Shown here in pieces: positions 1-10,862 of a DNA stretch of 64,000 bases (within the stretch, counting starts at the first letter, position 1; each line of letters starts with the position of its first letter). The stretch is from Hippasteria phrygiana. Taxonomy: Eukaryota > Echinodermata > Asteroidea > Valvatida > Goniasteridae. The position numbers and the translations under genes are program-made. Below the pieces are notes generated by a model that was not told the DNA's origin, did no database searches, and saw only the letters and a list, made by a program, of their open reading frames with translations. The stretch is from the NCBI GenBank assembly GCA_037893225.1, contig JAZGUH010000185.1, positions 1,674,001 to 1,738,000 of the forward strand, read 5' to 3'.

Positions 1-1909
1 GGAGTCAAAATTGTAAGTCCTTTTCAAAGTTGGTATGACAACAATTGCGCTGGCGTTCCAAAAATATCCCTTGGGTCATTTCCAGACAACGGAATTCAAT
101 GAACCTTTCACGGATAAGCAGACTAAAAGTAAAAAGAGGGGATAATTTAACAAACAAAATGCCGATTCTATTTTTTTCTGTGTCACCTGAAAGGGGTAAT
201 GGTCCTATTTATTATACCTCAAAATCTTGCCTTGCTACATGTAAACAAGAACAATATTTATCTTTAGTTTTAAAACAATGGCTAATCAAAATAGTGATAT
301 TTTTTTCGATAGCTCATTATTTTTGTAAGCTTATTTTTGTCTGGGGTAGAGTTAACGAGGAATTGGAACTTTTCAGTACAGGGGTAACCTTTAGATAACC
401 TTTTGACCTTTCTGTGGGCAGCACCTACGGAACACATGAGTTACGTGAGGGGAGGGTCGTTCCCCACCCCTTCTTCACCGTCCTTGAAGGAAAAATCTTA
501 TCAATTTTCTTGTCCTTGAAGTTGCATTTAATTAGAGGTTAATCACATTTTCGTTATAGCACTTTTTTGTCTTCCTAGAATATTAAAGATTAAGCCGAGG
601 TGTATGAATTTTATCTGCAACATTGGATTTAGTGGAACGTTGAGTGAATTATATTTATAAGAAGTAATTATGTACAAAGACTATTGTGTGAAGGTTTGAG
701 CTTATAATGTGGCAAACACAATATAGAAAACTGAGAAACTTCTTGACAGTTTGGCATAAAATGTCAGTTGTTAAAAGCTTGTATTTTTTTATGTTCAGAA
801 TGCAGTGAAAGGTTTGTTGTTGGGAGCTTGTGTATACAATTGTGTTTTTTAGACAGAGGCTATTGTTTTTTAAACTGATTTGGAAGTTGTTTTGGTAATA
901 TAACAGAAGTTCCAGTTCCCGTAAAAAACATTCAAAGAGGAGACTGACCCTAAAGTATAAATCTGGTCTTTCGTTTTCCACACAGAACAAATGTTCATAC
1001 TTTGATTCGTCTTGTTGTTAAGCATGTGAATTACCATTTTAACTCATTAATTAAACGAAGTTGTAGTGTTTTGATTTGTGAAGAGTTCAGTTCATGTACC
1101 GGTAGCAGTTTTTCAAAACTTGATTTCCCCCAAAACTTAAAAATCTTAGTCGAAAACACACTTCTACGTGTGTTTCATTGTCAAGATTCTCGCCCGTTCA
1201 GCTTTCCCATTAGACGGATTTTTGTTAACCGAAGCGGGTTTCGGAAAACTCGTCATGGGGCCTGTCGCGCTTTGAGACGGTATATACAGCTGTAAGTTGT
1301 CTCGGTGTGCTCGAAGGCATGAGCCAACAGCAACACGTTCGATGCCTGTTTAATGCCCGTTTTTTTAAAGTCTTTTGGGGAGACAGGCTTCGTGCGGCGC
1401 TGGTGAATAAAATCAGAGGGATTTAGGAGTATAGGCAAGGGGATTTATAGTTCATTTTTGGTAACTTGAATTGAATTCAAGACTATTTTACTTGCAATCG
1501 TCACTAATGGGAGAAGTAACATTTTCGCTTTCACGTCAGTGCCTCCTTGAAATGCGCCCAGTTTGTTACCGTGGTGAATCGCTGTCGAACAACTGACAAA
1601 ACGCAGTGATGGTTCCATTTCCAGTTAGTGCATTTGCGATTGTATGACTACAGTTCCAACACGTTGCTAAACACGTTCAAAAAGCTTGCCTCTCTCACTT
1701 GAGGAATCATCCTAACGAAAGTTTATTGAACCGTGACAGTTTTGCTTCGAAGACACACAAATTGTCGACGCTGCCGAAACATTTTGGCAATAAAACGTGC
1801 AACATCAACTTCAGGGAACCCTCCTGCTTTTCAAATTATTTTCCACGTAGAACACGATTTCGTGGGTGTTCTTGTGTGCAATTGAGAACAAGAGAGTACG
1901 TCCTCCCGA
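1..1909. other. AT-rich stretch, no gene seen
   Basis: The stretch is AT-rich with scattered stops in all frames. The longest open frames (about 100-125 codons) are compositionally random and show no recognisable domain, so I do not call them genes. No inverted repeat or tandem array of note was seen before the poly-C run that ends it. Confidence 0.6.
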
Positions 1910-1929
1910 CCCCCCCCCCCCCCCCCCCC
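1910..1929. repeat. poly-C homopolymer (20 bases)
   Basis: An uninterrupted run of 20 C. It is one of nine homopolymeric dG/dC runs of 15 or more bases in this AT-rich window. The proline/glycine runs seen in overlapping frames come from this tract and are not protein sequence. Confidence 0.95.
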
Positions 1930-2032
1930 GACAAATTCTGGTTACGCCTCTGCTTTGCTGTGCGCTGTTTTGAAGGCAGCATGGAACATCTTATGCCGTG
2001 TCTTCGTCGGTACATTAACAAATGTTTTCGTC

Positions 2033-2821
2033 ATCGTCACAGTTTTCACGAACAGACGAATTTTGCCTTTCCGCACTAAACTAAAGTTACAAGAAAATCA
2101 GGTTTTAAGCTGCTCACTTTTTAAATTAAAGATATTACCCGCATTTATACTACATGTTGATTCATTGTTGACACTGTTAAAGTTCAGTTCTCAGTCTTTC
2201 ACAAGTCATTGGCAGCTGAGCTATAAGTCTATTAAATAGTTATTAATTGATTAATAAATTTGTCTCTTTGTGAAAACTCAATAGCGAGAAATGGCCCGTT
2301 TTGCCTCAGAGTGTCATTTGTGTCTTCGTGAAAACCCAATATCCATTTTCTGGCAATTTTGCCCTTCACAGCGATATTGTATTAACATGGAGTTCAAATT
2401 CGTCTCTTTGTGAAAACCCAAAATCCATTTTCGGGCAATTTTGCCCTTCTCAGCCATAATATACAATATGGCTGTGAAGGGCAAAATTGCCAGAAAATGG
2501 ATATTGGGTTTTCACGAAGAGACAAATGACACTCTGTGGGGCAAAACGGGCCATTTCTCGCTTCTGAGTTTTCACGAAGAGACAAATTTATTAATCAATT
2601 AATAACTCTGTAATTAATTGACTTATCGCTCAGCTGCCAATGACTTGTGAAAGACCGAGAACTGAACTTTAACAAAGTGTCAACAATGAATCAACATGTG
2701 GTATAAATGCAGGTAACATCTTCAATTTTAAAAAATGAGCAGCTTAAACCCTCGGATTTTCTTGTAACTTTAGTTTAGTGCGGAGAGGCAAAATTCGTCT
2801 GTTCGTGAAAACTGTGACGAT
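2033..2821. mobile_element. foldback element, about 0.8 kb inverted repeat
   Basis: Two long arms are reverse complements: the left arm begins ATCGTCACAGTTTTCACG and the right arm ends with its complement. Complementarity continues through GTCAACAATGAATCAACATG and TTTATTAATCAATTAATAA to a centre near 2460. The left arm carries one extra copy of a roughly 50-bp module (GTGAAAACCCAATATCCATT), so the hairpin is asymmetric. The module also recurs inside the arms. There is no transposase and no clear target duplication. It could be a foldback transposon or a large MITE; a palindromic duplication is the alternative. Confidence 0.75.
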
Positions 2822-4245
2822 ATGCAAGGCTGGGCCTATCTTGCAGAAGTTATTAGCGCTGTCCAACTCGTTTTCGCCGAAGACGTTGTTTTGTAAGTTT
2901 GTGTCATTTGGTAAAAGTTCAAAATTGTAAAAATTTTGGTACAACAAAAATAAGGTTGGCCCTGGCTGTCGGTAGAAGAGACACTTTTTTAAAAACGTCT
3001 TTTATAATTTATGTATAACTTGTGAGTTTTGAAAAAGAAAAAAAAGACAGTGTTGTTAATGGAATTTAGCTCTACAGAAAACGCATTTGGAAAAAGACGA
3101 ATCATTAGACTTTACAATGTACCTCTTTTAGTTTAACATTACGTTCACCAGAAATTAAGAAAATCAAGTTTGATTTAGTTTTATTACTTGAGCAATGGTA
3201 TTCACTGTCCACTTGTACTATGATTCTCAAGAAAATCGTGTGTTCGTGCGCTCAAAACCTATCATGAGAGCTCAAAAATCGCACAAAAACACAAGGCTGC
3301 AGTATGAACAGTTGTACTAAAGATACCGCTACTCGAAACAAATTAAATCATAAAAGAAAGCAAAAATCAGACACTTGGGATGGTTGAAGCTAGTCTGGCA
3401 TTCCGGTAAAATGTCGAGCGGTGCAACCCCTTGGGCTGGCCGGGCCGCCGGGGCCGTCTCCGTCTCGCTCGCCGAGATCCCGGCAAGGACCCACAGCGTC
3501 ACCCGCTGCTGATGAGCTGGGCTCGGCGTTCAAATGCCCCCCTTTGAAATACCGGACCACACGAGAATCGCAGATAGAGCGTGTTTGTTTCTCACAGATC
3601 TAAATCCGCATTACCAATCCGCCAGTTTGTGCTGACCTATTGCTGAACTGGGATCGGATTCCTGAAAACGTCAAGAGATCCAAAAAGGTTACGACGTCGT
3701 TTCCAAACTCAAAAATACGTGTCCACACATTCTATTTATTATACGTTGTGGATTGTTTGACAAATTATTATACGTTTTGTTAAAGCGTTCCATGATTGGA
3801 ATGTAAAATAAAACAGAGTTAACGTTGTACGGTGGTTTCAATTAAAAATATGATTTACTCAGACTGTGACCTCACCCGAGACTGATTGCTTTTGTTGTGT
3901 TGTGCCTGATCACGCGACACCATGTGTCCGGATTTACTTTTCCGTTTGTTTTAACAACTCAAATCCGGATCCAGAGAGTGACAATTGTACTTGTTGCAAC
4001 ACTTGGTCACTTTTGGTCTTGCATTTTGTTCATATTTTTAAAGGCTGCACTACCGAAAACAACCGACAGAAGTGAATTTTAAAAAGGGTCACAGACAGAA
4101 GGTAAGTTTGACTCCATTTCTTTGAAAGACTATAGGCCCTATAGCTTAATTGTTTGAAAGCTTAATTTTCCGAAACTTTTTTTGTTTCAATTTTTGCACT
4201 TTTTCGAATTAGCATTCATGCATCAGAAAACCCCATAAAGGCAAC
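2822..4245. other. unassigned stretch with a GC-rich patch at 3410-3560
   Basis: Mostly AT-rich with no recognisable gene. The patch at about 3410-3560 is much richer in G+C (GGCCGGGCCGCCGGGGCCG). A loosely similar GC patch occurs inside the hAT element at about 33710-33780. I could not assign it to rRNA, tRNA or an exon. Confidence 0.5.
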
Positions 4246-4709
4246 CGGGGGCAATTTAACGGAGCTGCTAAGCACAAAAAGGTTTGCTTTGCATGAAAAG
4301 TCTTCCGAGGTGAAAACGGGATTACCAACCAAACATTCCTGATACATATTGCATTTAACTGGTATTCAGCTTGGTGAAGGTGGAATTTGCGTCGGGGATG
4401 ATAATGTAAATAAGAACAGATTTTTCTCTTTTGCCCTTTCCCGGCGTAATATATGAAGCACTGTATGCTCAGTGCTTCCCGGGAGCCTGTGAAAAAAAAT
4501 CACAGGCTTATTCGAGGGGATTCGAACCCACGACTTCCTGCTTACTTGTGCAGACGAATTAACCACTCGACCACCGAGCTTACCTGTGTTCAGCTATTTT
4601 TGCTTATGAAAATCAAACTAACATGGTACCGTAATCATTTTACTATACCTAAGGCTTTTTGTGCTAAGCAAAATTTAATGCTTAGAGGCTCTATAAAATA
4701 ATGGGACCA
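4246..4709. mobile_element. MITE with GAGCTGCTAAGCACAAAAA ends
   Basis: The left end reads GCAATTTAACGGAGCTGC then TAAGCACAAAAA. The right end carries the complement (TTTTTGTGCTAAGCAAAATT, then GAGGCTCTATAAAATAATGG). Relatives sharing these ends lie at 47253-47493, 63558-63781 and, degraded, at 16.9-17.3 kb. The interior has been invaded by a tRNA-derived SINE (4383-4590). No coding capacity; non-autonomous. The superfamily is unresolved because no clear target duplication remains. Confidence 0.65.
4383..4590 (-). repeat. tRNA-derived SINE
   Basis: On the minus strand a tRNA-like head has an A-box-like TGGTCGAGTGG (near 4564-4574) and a B box GGTTCGAATCC (near 4518-4530), spaced as in a pol III promoter. 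It is followed by a non-tRNA body containing a short hairpin (AAGCCTGTGA ... TCACAGGCT). This tRNA head differs from the family at 15.1, 25.0 and 26.7 kb, so at least two SINE families are present. The 3' limit is approximate. Confidence 0.65.
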
Positions 4710-5599
4710 GTTGTGGGGGCAAGACAGTCAAGGCTTGAATTATTGGTTTAAAAGTAAATCAATCATTTAATTGTCCCAAGTGGAACGATTCTCAAATTTG
4801 TTCTGGCATTGTGCTGCATTTGTTTTTAATTGCCATCCACGTCAATCACAAAAACGCCAAAGACAAAGAACTATACTGTTGGGGCTAGATATGCACTGCC
4901 ACTCCATCGCTTTTTGGTTGTCATCCCCCGCTCTCTTTCTGTCTTAGTTTCCCTTTTGAATACGGCCTGTTTTCCTAAACAAAATCATCACTCTCTTACG
5001 GGGAACTTGCATGGGGCGATATTTTGGTGCCATTTTCGTGGTCTTTTTAGTTGTACGATTTGGAGGTGCGCAACAAAATTCATATTATATATTAATTTAA
5101 GTGGAAATCTAAAACACAGAATTCCGGGTTATTTCAGATGGCCAAAACAAAATTCGGACAGGCTATAGACCTTGCCCAAACGACGGAAATACTAGTGGAG
5201 AGTGTCCTTTCTTGCAGGGATGGGGGAATCCCACATTCTCCGATAAACACATCGATTTCCTTTATGGAAACAGCAGTTTATCAATATAGGAAAAAAATCT
5301 CTTTGCTGCTTGCACAAAGTATAGGACATGAAACAAGTTTTCCTTCGCGCGGCCTTATTTTCCGCTGCAGATTTCTGTTAAATAAAAAATCTCCTCGAAT
5401 TTATTTTACTGATTCTGCCCCAGCTCGATCCGATCGGAGCTGATCCGCTGAATTCCACGAAGATGTAGATTCTGACGTCAGAGTTGTTTTTAGTTCCGGC
5501 TGTTGTGGATAATCGAAGAAGATCCTGGATTATAGGTCGGTTTATCCCCTGTGACGCAGGCCACACATAAAGTTAGTATACAACATTGGCAAACATCAA
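4710..5599. other. unassigned stretch
   Basis: No recognisable gene or repeat. Two open frames of about 100 codons overlap here (4830-5168 and 5138-5443, plus). They show no domain, no coding-like composition and no plausible splice context, so they are left uncalled. Confidence 0.45.
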
Positions 5600-5985
5600 A
5601 AAACAAAACTACCGAATCATTACGAAATACCGTACTAGACCATTAGACTAAGTAAATGGCAGTCTCAAGAATCCTGTGAAATTATGGCACAGTTTGGGGT
5701 GCTGCCGTTTTCCAGAAAAGTGGGAAATTTATATCGTTTTCGGTTGATAATCGTTGGATAGTTCCCCGACCTGACAATTTCCTGACTCTGTGAATTGCTC
5801 CGTTTCGTCTAAAGTATGGTCAGGGAACCAGACTACTAAAACATTTTTTTCTGTTTCCCAGCATCTATGTACACAAAACTTTAAACAGGTCATGTGATAC
5901 ATTATTTGCTAGCACGCTGTAAAATACGAACACCCAAATCCATTTATTTCTAAATATTACAGCAAAAGCAAATGATGTATACTAC
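5600..5985. mobile_element. diverged GTGTACAC-family MITE, subtype B
   Basis: The order of blocks matches other copies: ATTACGAAATACCGTACTAG near the left, CTGTGAAATTATGGCAC, a TTCCCCGACCTGACAATT block, ACTTTAAACAGGTCA, and a terminal GTATACTAC. Further subtype B copies lie at about 7020-7330 and 25214-25612. Subtype A copies share the outer blocks but have a different middle. Termini are too worn to show a target duplication. Confidence 0.6.
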
Positions 5986-6056
5986 ATAAGGCCGTTTTAT
6001 GAATTATCATGACATTTTACCAAGTTTCGGAGTTGCGCGGAAACCCACCTTTGGTA

Positions 6057-6399
6057 CACTCTAAAAACGGATTGGTTGAATAACCAATATATTGGTTAAA
6101 CAACTAATTATTGGTTGATATGTGTCCAACCAATAAGCCAGTTCGGTATCTCAAAGGTTATTAGGGATAAAATTGCTGACGTAATGTCACGCCACGTTAC
6201 GCGAACGCCCATTCCGATTGAATTTAACACGTGCGCGTTGTGCGACCACCTTTTGCGTTCACTCTGGTCATTCGGGATAAAATGTCATTGTGCACATGCG
6301 CAGTTGAAATACCGAACTGGCTTATTGGATTGGTTGGACACATATATCTACCATCCTACCAATATATTGGTTGTTTTCAACCAATCCGTTTTTAGAGTG
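6057..6399. mobile_element. TA-flanked MITE, ends CACTCTAAAAACGG
   Basis: Terminal inverted repeats CACTCTAAAAACGGATTGG and its complement are exact and flanked by TA on both sides (6055-6056, 6400-6401). This is consistent with a Tc1/mariner-like or other TA-targeting MITE of 343 bp. Inner ACCAATATATTGGT motifs are also symmetric. It is interrupted by a second TA-flanked MITE at 6136-6322. A sister copy is at 7402-7875. Confidence 0.85.
6136..6322. mobile_element. nested TA-flanked MITE, ends AGCCAGTTCGGTAT
   Basis: Terminal repeats AGCCAGTTCGGTAT / ATACCGAACTGGCT are flanked by TA (6134-6135, 6323-6324). The host element's GTGTCCAACCAA palindrome is split exactly here, so this element landed after the 6057-6399 host was in place. 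The interior is CpG-rich compared with the surroundings. The same family forms the 13759-14202 cluster. Confidence 0.85.
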
Positions 6400-6401
6400 T
6401 A

Positions 6402-7019
6402 GAATAATGTTAACATGCTTCCCCAAAGTATTTAATATTTTTCTGTATATTATTATTTACGGACTGGCCCTTAAGCATAGACCTAAGTCATGAAAATATC
6501 AAGGAAAAAATCGAGAAAATAAGGCGTTATGCTTATTGGAACACAATCGGGAAAATTTCACTTTGTCCGTGGGTAACTCTACTCTATAGGTATGTTAACC
6601 TTGTATTTCATCATTCTACAAATTCAAGAATTGTCAATATTAAGACCAGATAAATTTGAGGGCGACTATAGGCATATGTTATAAACTCACAGAAGCTGTG
6701 GGTGTGGGTTTAAGTTCATTGTTAATTTTCGTATTTTTCGAAAACAAGTAATATATTTTTTTAAATGACAACTTTGTTTCAAAGCTAACACTGCTCGGAG
6801 ACGAAATGTGCAAAGGAAACCACTTTCTCGCCACGTTGTATACTTGTAAGACACGGGTACAACAAGAAAATGATTTAAAACTTTGGAGTGAAGTGGTCGT
6901 AAGTCAAACCACGTGCGCGCAGGCCACGCTTGACTGCTTGGTTTACTTGAATATAAGCCCTTTATTAGCATCACTACCGGTACTCTTTAATGCGTCGATG
7001 TATCAAAAAAACCAACAAA
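6402..7019. other. unassigned AT-rich stretch
   Basis: No gene or clear repeat recognised. Small frames on both strands (up to 95 codons) show no domain. Confidence 0.5.
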
Positions 7020-7330
7020 ACCTTACTTGACTGTAAGTAAATAATAGTCGCAAGCATCCTGTCATGGCACCCGGTGTACTGTCATTTTCAAGAAAAGTGG
7101 AATTTTTGTATCAATTTCGAATCGTTGGAAATAGTCTAGTTCCCCGCCCTGGTAATTCCCCGACGTCTATAAATTGTTCCGTTTTGTCTGGAGTAGGGTC
7201 AGGGAACCATACTACAAGAATAGCATTTTTTTCTGTTTTCCCATCTATACACACACAACTTTAAACCGGTCACCGGTCATCCATTCATTTATGAAAATTA
7301 CAGCAAAAGCAATGTATATGCCCTAAATGG
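7020..7330. mobile_element. diverged GTGTACAC-family MITE, subtype B
   Basis: It shares the order of blocks with 5600-5985 and 25214-25612: CTTACTTGACTGTAAGTAAA, CATGGCACCCGGTGTACTGT, AGTTCCCCGCCCTGGTAATT, ACTTTAAACCGGTCA and a worn AT-rich right end. There is no coding capacity. Limits are approximate. Confidence 0.6.
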
Positions 7331-7401
7331 AACTAATAGGTTGTTTAACTACATGTATTCGCCGAATATACACGTATGGTCTCCTATACCACGGGTCCGT
7401 A

Positions 7402-7875
7402 CACCCCATAAAACCGGATTTGTTGAAATAACCAATACAAAAATTGGTTAAAACTACCAAATATTGGTAGTGCGTCCAACCCACATCTACCAATCAGCGG
7501 CGGTGATTTCCCGTCAAGGTGGGGGGACGGAGGAAAAAGCACACAACCAACAATTGTTAAGCATTTTGTATACTCGGTGTCTCTTGTGTATCCTGGGAAA
7601 TGTTTTAAAAATAATGTGTGCTGATCTTTGCGTATTCTGGTGCACACTGGCGCATGCAAAAGTCATTGACCCACAAATTGTATATGACAACGGGGAATTA
7701 TTGGGGGACACTGCCATGACCGTCCCCCCTCTCTCAAAATATTGGGGGACATTCCCCCGCCCCCGCAACCCCGCAACCCCACAACCCCCCTCTAGATCCG
7801 CCCCTGCCCCGGGATCGCCGCCCATGCTACCAATCCTAACAATATAATGATTTCAACCAATCCGCTGTCAGAATG
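7402..7875. mobile_element. second copy of the CACTCTAAAAACGG MITE, interrupted
   Basis: This is a diverged copy of the 6057-6399 element: left ACCGGATTTGTTG, internal ACCAATACAAAAATTGGT, right CAACCAATCCG, flanked by TA at 7400-7401 and 7876-7877. Its right half is split by a hAT-type insertion (7495-7826). It lacks the AGCCAGTTCGG insertion found in the first copy, so the two copies were invaded independently. Confidence 0.75.
7495..7826. mobile_element. hAT-type MITE with 8-bp target duplication CTACCAAT
   Basis: CTACCAAT occurs at 7487-7494 and again at 7827-7834, exactly flanking 332 bp. The ends are similar inverted repeats (CAGCGGCGGTGAT versus CATGGGCGGCGAT on the complement). An 8-bp duplication and CA-rich GC termini point to hAT. 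The interior has C-rich runs and a motif GGGGACACTGCCATGACCGT. A relative starts at 12603. There is no transposase. Confidence 0.8.
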
Positions 7876-8055
7876 TATACCGGTACCCGGTACGCGATAG
7901 TTGACTGCAGGAAATGCGGCCGAGGGCCGAAAGCGAATTATTTGTTTTCAACGCGTTCGTATCGTCATTGTCTCTTTGGTGAAAAACATGGAAATTAATA
8001 TCGGGACACTAGGCCTATTACCTCTCTGTAGGCCTAAGACCAAATATTCCGAACT

Positions 8056-8073
8056 CCCCCCCCCCCCCCCCCC
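8056..8073. repeat. poly-C homopolymer (18 bases)
   Basis: Uninterrupted run of 18 C in AT-rich flanks. Confidence 0.95.
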
Positions 8074-8169
8074 GCTCGCTGCCAATTTTAAATTTGTATT
8101 TATTTATTTATTTAGTTTTGCTTGTAAAAGTACTGTAGCAAACCAGAAAAGAAAAGCAAAACCTTGTAG

Positions 8170-8575
8170 AGGTCTTATTTTGCATGGAGGGGTAAGAACA
8201 AAACGGGTTAAAGGAGGAGGGTGTGGTGGTTTAAACCACAAAAGATGGGCTCCTGACAGCAGGGAGAAAGGGGGTTAAAACCATGGACTTACGATAAAGG
8301 GGAACGGGATAAAGTCGCGGGGGATCACGACCATAAAGGGGTCTCAAGAACATGAAAGGTGCATTATGGGCTCAAAACTCATTGGGGGAACGGTCAATAT
8401 AGTTTGTTGCCATAAATGGGAGATCCGGACAATAAGATTTAAGCTAAAGACTATCAAGTGAGGGCTAGATACAACAAATTGGGCTCAAGACCATTGGGGG
8501 AGGCTCAAGAGATTAAAGGGGGCTTGAGATCATAAAGATGGGGCTCAAGACCATAGAAAGATGCCACTGAAATAG
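8170..8575. repeat. degenerate minisatellite, GGGGCTCAAGACCATAAA-like
   Basis: A diverged tandem array with a period of roughly 25-40 bases. Its recognisable core is GGCTCAAGACCAT followed by A-rich and GGGG spacers, seen for example near 8462-8560. The array is purine-rich on the plus strand. Earlier units are eroded (ATCACGACCATAAAGGGG). No long frame is maintained. Confidence 0.6.
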
Positions 8576-8579
8576 GCAC

Positions 8580-10680
8580 CTAAAAAAGAGGGGCGCAGCC
8601 TAAGGAAATCCAGCTTGTATACACCATGGAGGAAAGAAATCTCCTTTTAGAGAAAAATGTTGGCTCTGAAAAGAGCTGGTGGTGAGAGTATGGTATTTGT
8701 ATGAGAGTATATTTGATCAACTTGATTATCACTGTCATTTTTCTATTATGGGAGGGGCCACACCCCTTTCGGGTTACTTTTCCTTGCTTAATCTGCCTCT
8801 TTGGATTGGAAGTTTGGCACACTGCGGTAAATTTTCCAAATTCGATTTGGCACACGGCTTCGTTGGGACCGGGAGCAGCCGGGGATAGGACTGGGCTTCA
8901 TACGGCGTGCGACGGTCGCCCTGTATGCCCCGGACCCCTTGCATGTTCCGGGACCGGCACCCATCACGAGAGCCCAAAGCCGTCCAATTCAAAAAGCAGA
9001 ACCGATTTCTGGCAGAGACAAAGCTATATAGCACACTGAGAGCGTGAAAGTTGACCTAAAGTCCCAGGAGATTTGGCGAGAATGCGGCGTTCTGTTTCGT
9101 GAAATTATTATGTTTTCCGGCTGAGTTGGGAGACTATATGTGCTCTTGTGAAGGAGAAAGATGCATTTCAATTAAAACGTTTTTAAAATACTGAAAATTG
9201 ATGACCAAAATCATAATTAATGACCTCGAATTCTTATTTATTTATCATTCGTATTGCTATGTGGGGCAAAGACAGACTAAAGAGTCCGTAGCTAGACTTG
9301 GTCTTCAAGACGTACTCATTAAAAAGAAGGTGATAAATAGTAATCGCGAAATCGCACGCTCTGTTTAATCATAGAGCAAGGAACAGTGGTTTAATAAGCC
9401 GATTTTGAGAGGTGGTGCAGGGGGCGGAGTGGAGGATTATTCGAGACGGGAGAGCTGGAGGACATGGAGCCCCGTATAAACGCAGCAAAAATCAACCCGT
9501 GATTGGGCCTCAGTTTTTTTTCCATTCATGCAATCGCAGCCGAATAGATCGGGAATATTTGATGTCTCGGTCTAGACTTTATGCAGATCAGCGTCTAGTG
9601 GGAGCCTCACCGACGTACTCGACCATTTCATGGGTCTGCGGGAGCATTTTTTTAGATAGGGGTGTGTCGCACGGCGCGTGGGGCGTCCTTGTTTAGTTAA
9701 TTTTCATTTATTAATTTTGAAGGTAAAATAAAAACCCAAATTTTCATGGAATGGGTTATCAGTTTGGATAGATGGTGTTTTTGATACATGTTATTGAAGC
9801 TGTTTTCTATATGTTTTTGTCCCATTATTAATATTTGTCAGTAGCTTAGACTTTTGGCATATGCCTAACTATTAAGTGTACAATATGTCATACACGTGAA
9901 CACGATGTTTGGCATTTTTTGTGGCAAGACTGAGTTCATTCATGTCTCAAAAAGGAATTCCACTCAATATTTGTTTGTTTTGATTTGATAACTCACTGTA
10001 GGAACGTAACTATAGCTATTTGGAAAAACTAAAACTCAAAATGAATCTCCGTGATCTTTTTATAATTCGTTCCAATATGTGCCGGTGGGTCATTCCATTA
10101 ATTAGGGGTTGGAAAGAGTGACATTTGTTGGTGTCCGTTACACCTGACCTGTGTAATTTCCCATCAAGTATCATATTAACACTATTTTTTTTTTTTTTTA
10201 CTTATTTGGCAGGAACTTTGCTTTACATAATCGCTCTTGGAGATAGAAGGCATTAAATAATGTGTTCTGAATTGCAAAATCTTACACGTCAGATGTAATA
10301 GGGACTCCAAAATTGGACCCCAAATTTATGGAATGACTCCGGTACATTAGGCCTACATAAATTTGAGACAAGTTGAATAATGTTGGAATGAGGGTCGTCC
10401 TCTTTCAAATGGCTGTCATGAAAAAAATAAATTGCCTTTGCTTCCTATTTAAAATTACATTTTATATCTTTTCCAACAACAAAACGGTTCTGGGGTTGTA
10501 GTATATTGCCAAGGAAAAGCTAGTGATTATTTACGTCGGTGGTTTTCTTTAAATGTGATATGATCTGGGAAAACCCTTCACAAGTCGCCGAACCTGCGTT
10601 GTAGATAATGGCACAATAGCCTCCTAGATTTTTTGTGGACAATTTGAGTTTCTGCTACTAATTAAATTATTAATATCTAA
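8580..10680. other. unassigned stretch, about 2.1 kb
   Basis: No recognisable gene. The segment 9400-9700 is somewhat richer in G+C and has a 94-codon open frame (9412-9696, plus) without identifiable motifs. 9700-10680 is strongly AT-rich and includes a poly-T run near 10187-10199. I see no tandem array or long inverted repeat. Confidence 0.5.
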
Positions 10681-10684
10681 GTTA

Positions 10685-10862
10685 TCATTCCTGAAAATAT
10701 TAGCAAAAAATGTCATCATTTTAAAATTTAAAATGATGGAATTTTTTGTTAATATTTTCAGGAATGATTGAGTTTGAGCAAAAAGTGACTGAAAGATTGC
10801 AAATTGTTATATTTAATATAACTATTTGCAATCTTTCAGTCACTTTTTTTCTCAAACTCAAT
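10685..10862. repeat. two adjacent near-perfect hairpins
   Basis: Hairpin 1 (10685-10767) folds TCATTCCTGAAAATATTAGC against its complement around an AATTT centre. Hairpin 2 (10767-10862) folds ATTGAGTTTGAG and AAAAGTGACTGAAAGATTGC against their complements around a TTAATA centre. The two abut and share one base. Because each is palindromic, both strands read similar peptides, so the two opposite open frames here are artefacts. Candidates are short foldback MITEs or hairpin RNAs. Function is unknown. Confidence 0.8.

Noticed and set aside
3410..3560. rRNA fragment or coding exon
   Set aside because: The GC-rich patch contains TTTGAAATACC, but I could not extend any rRNA match and no splice-bounded frame is convincing.
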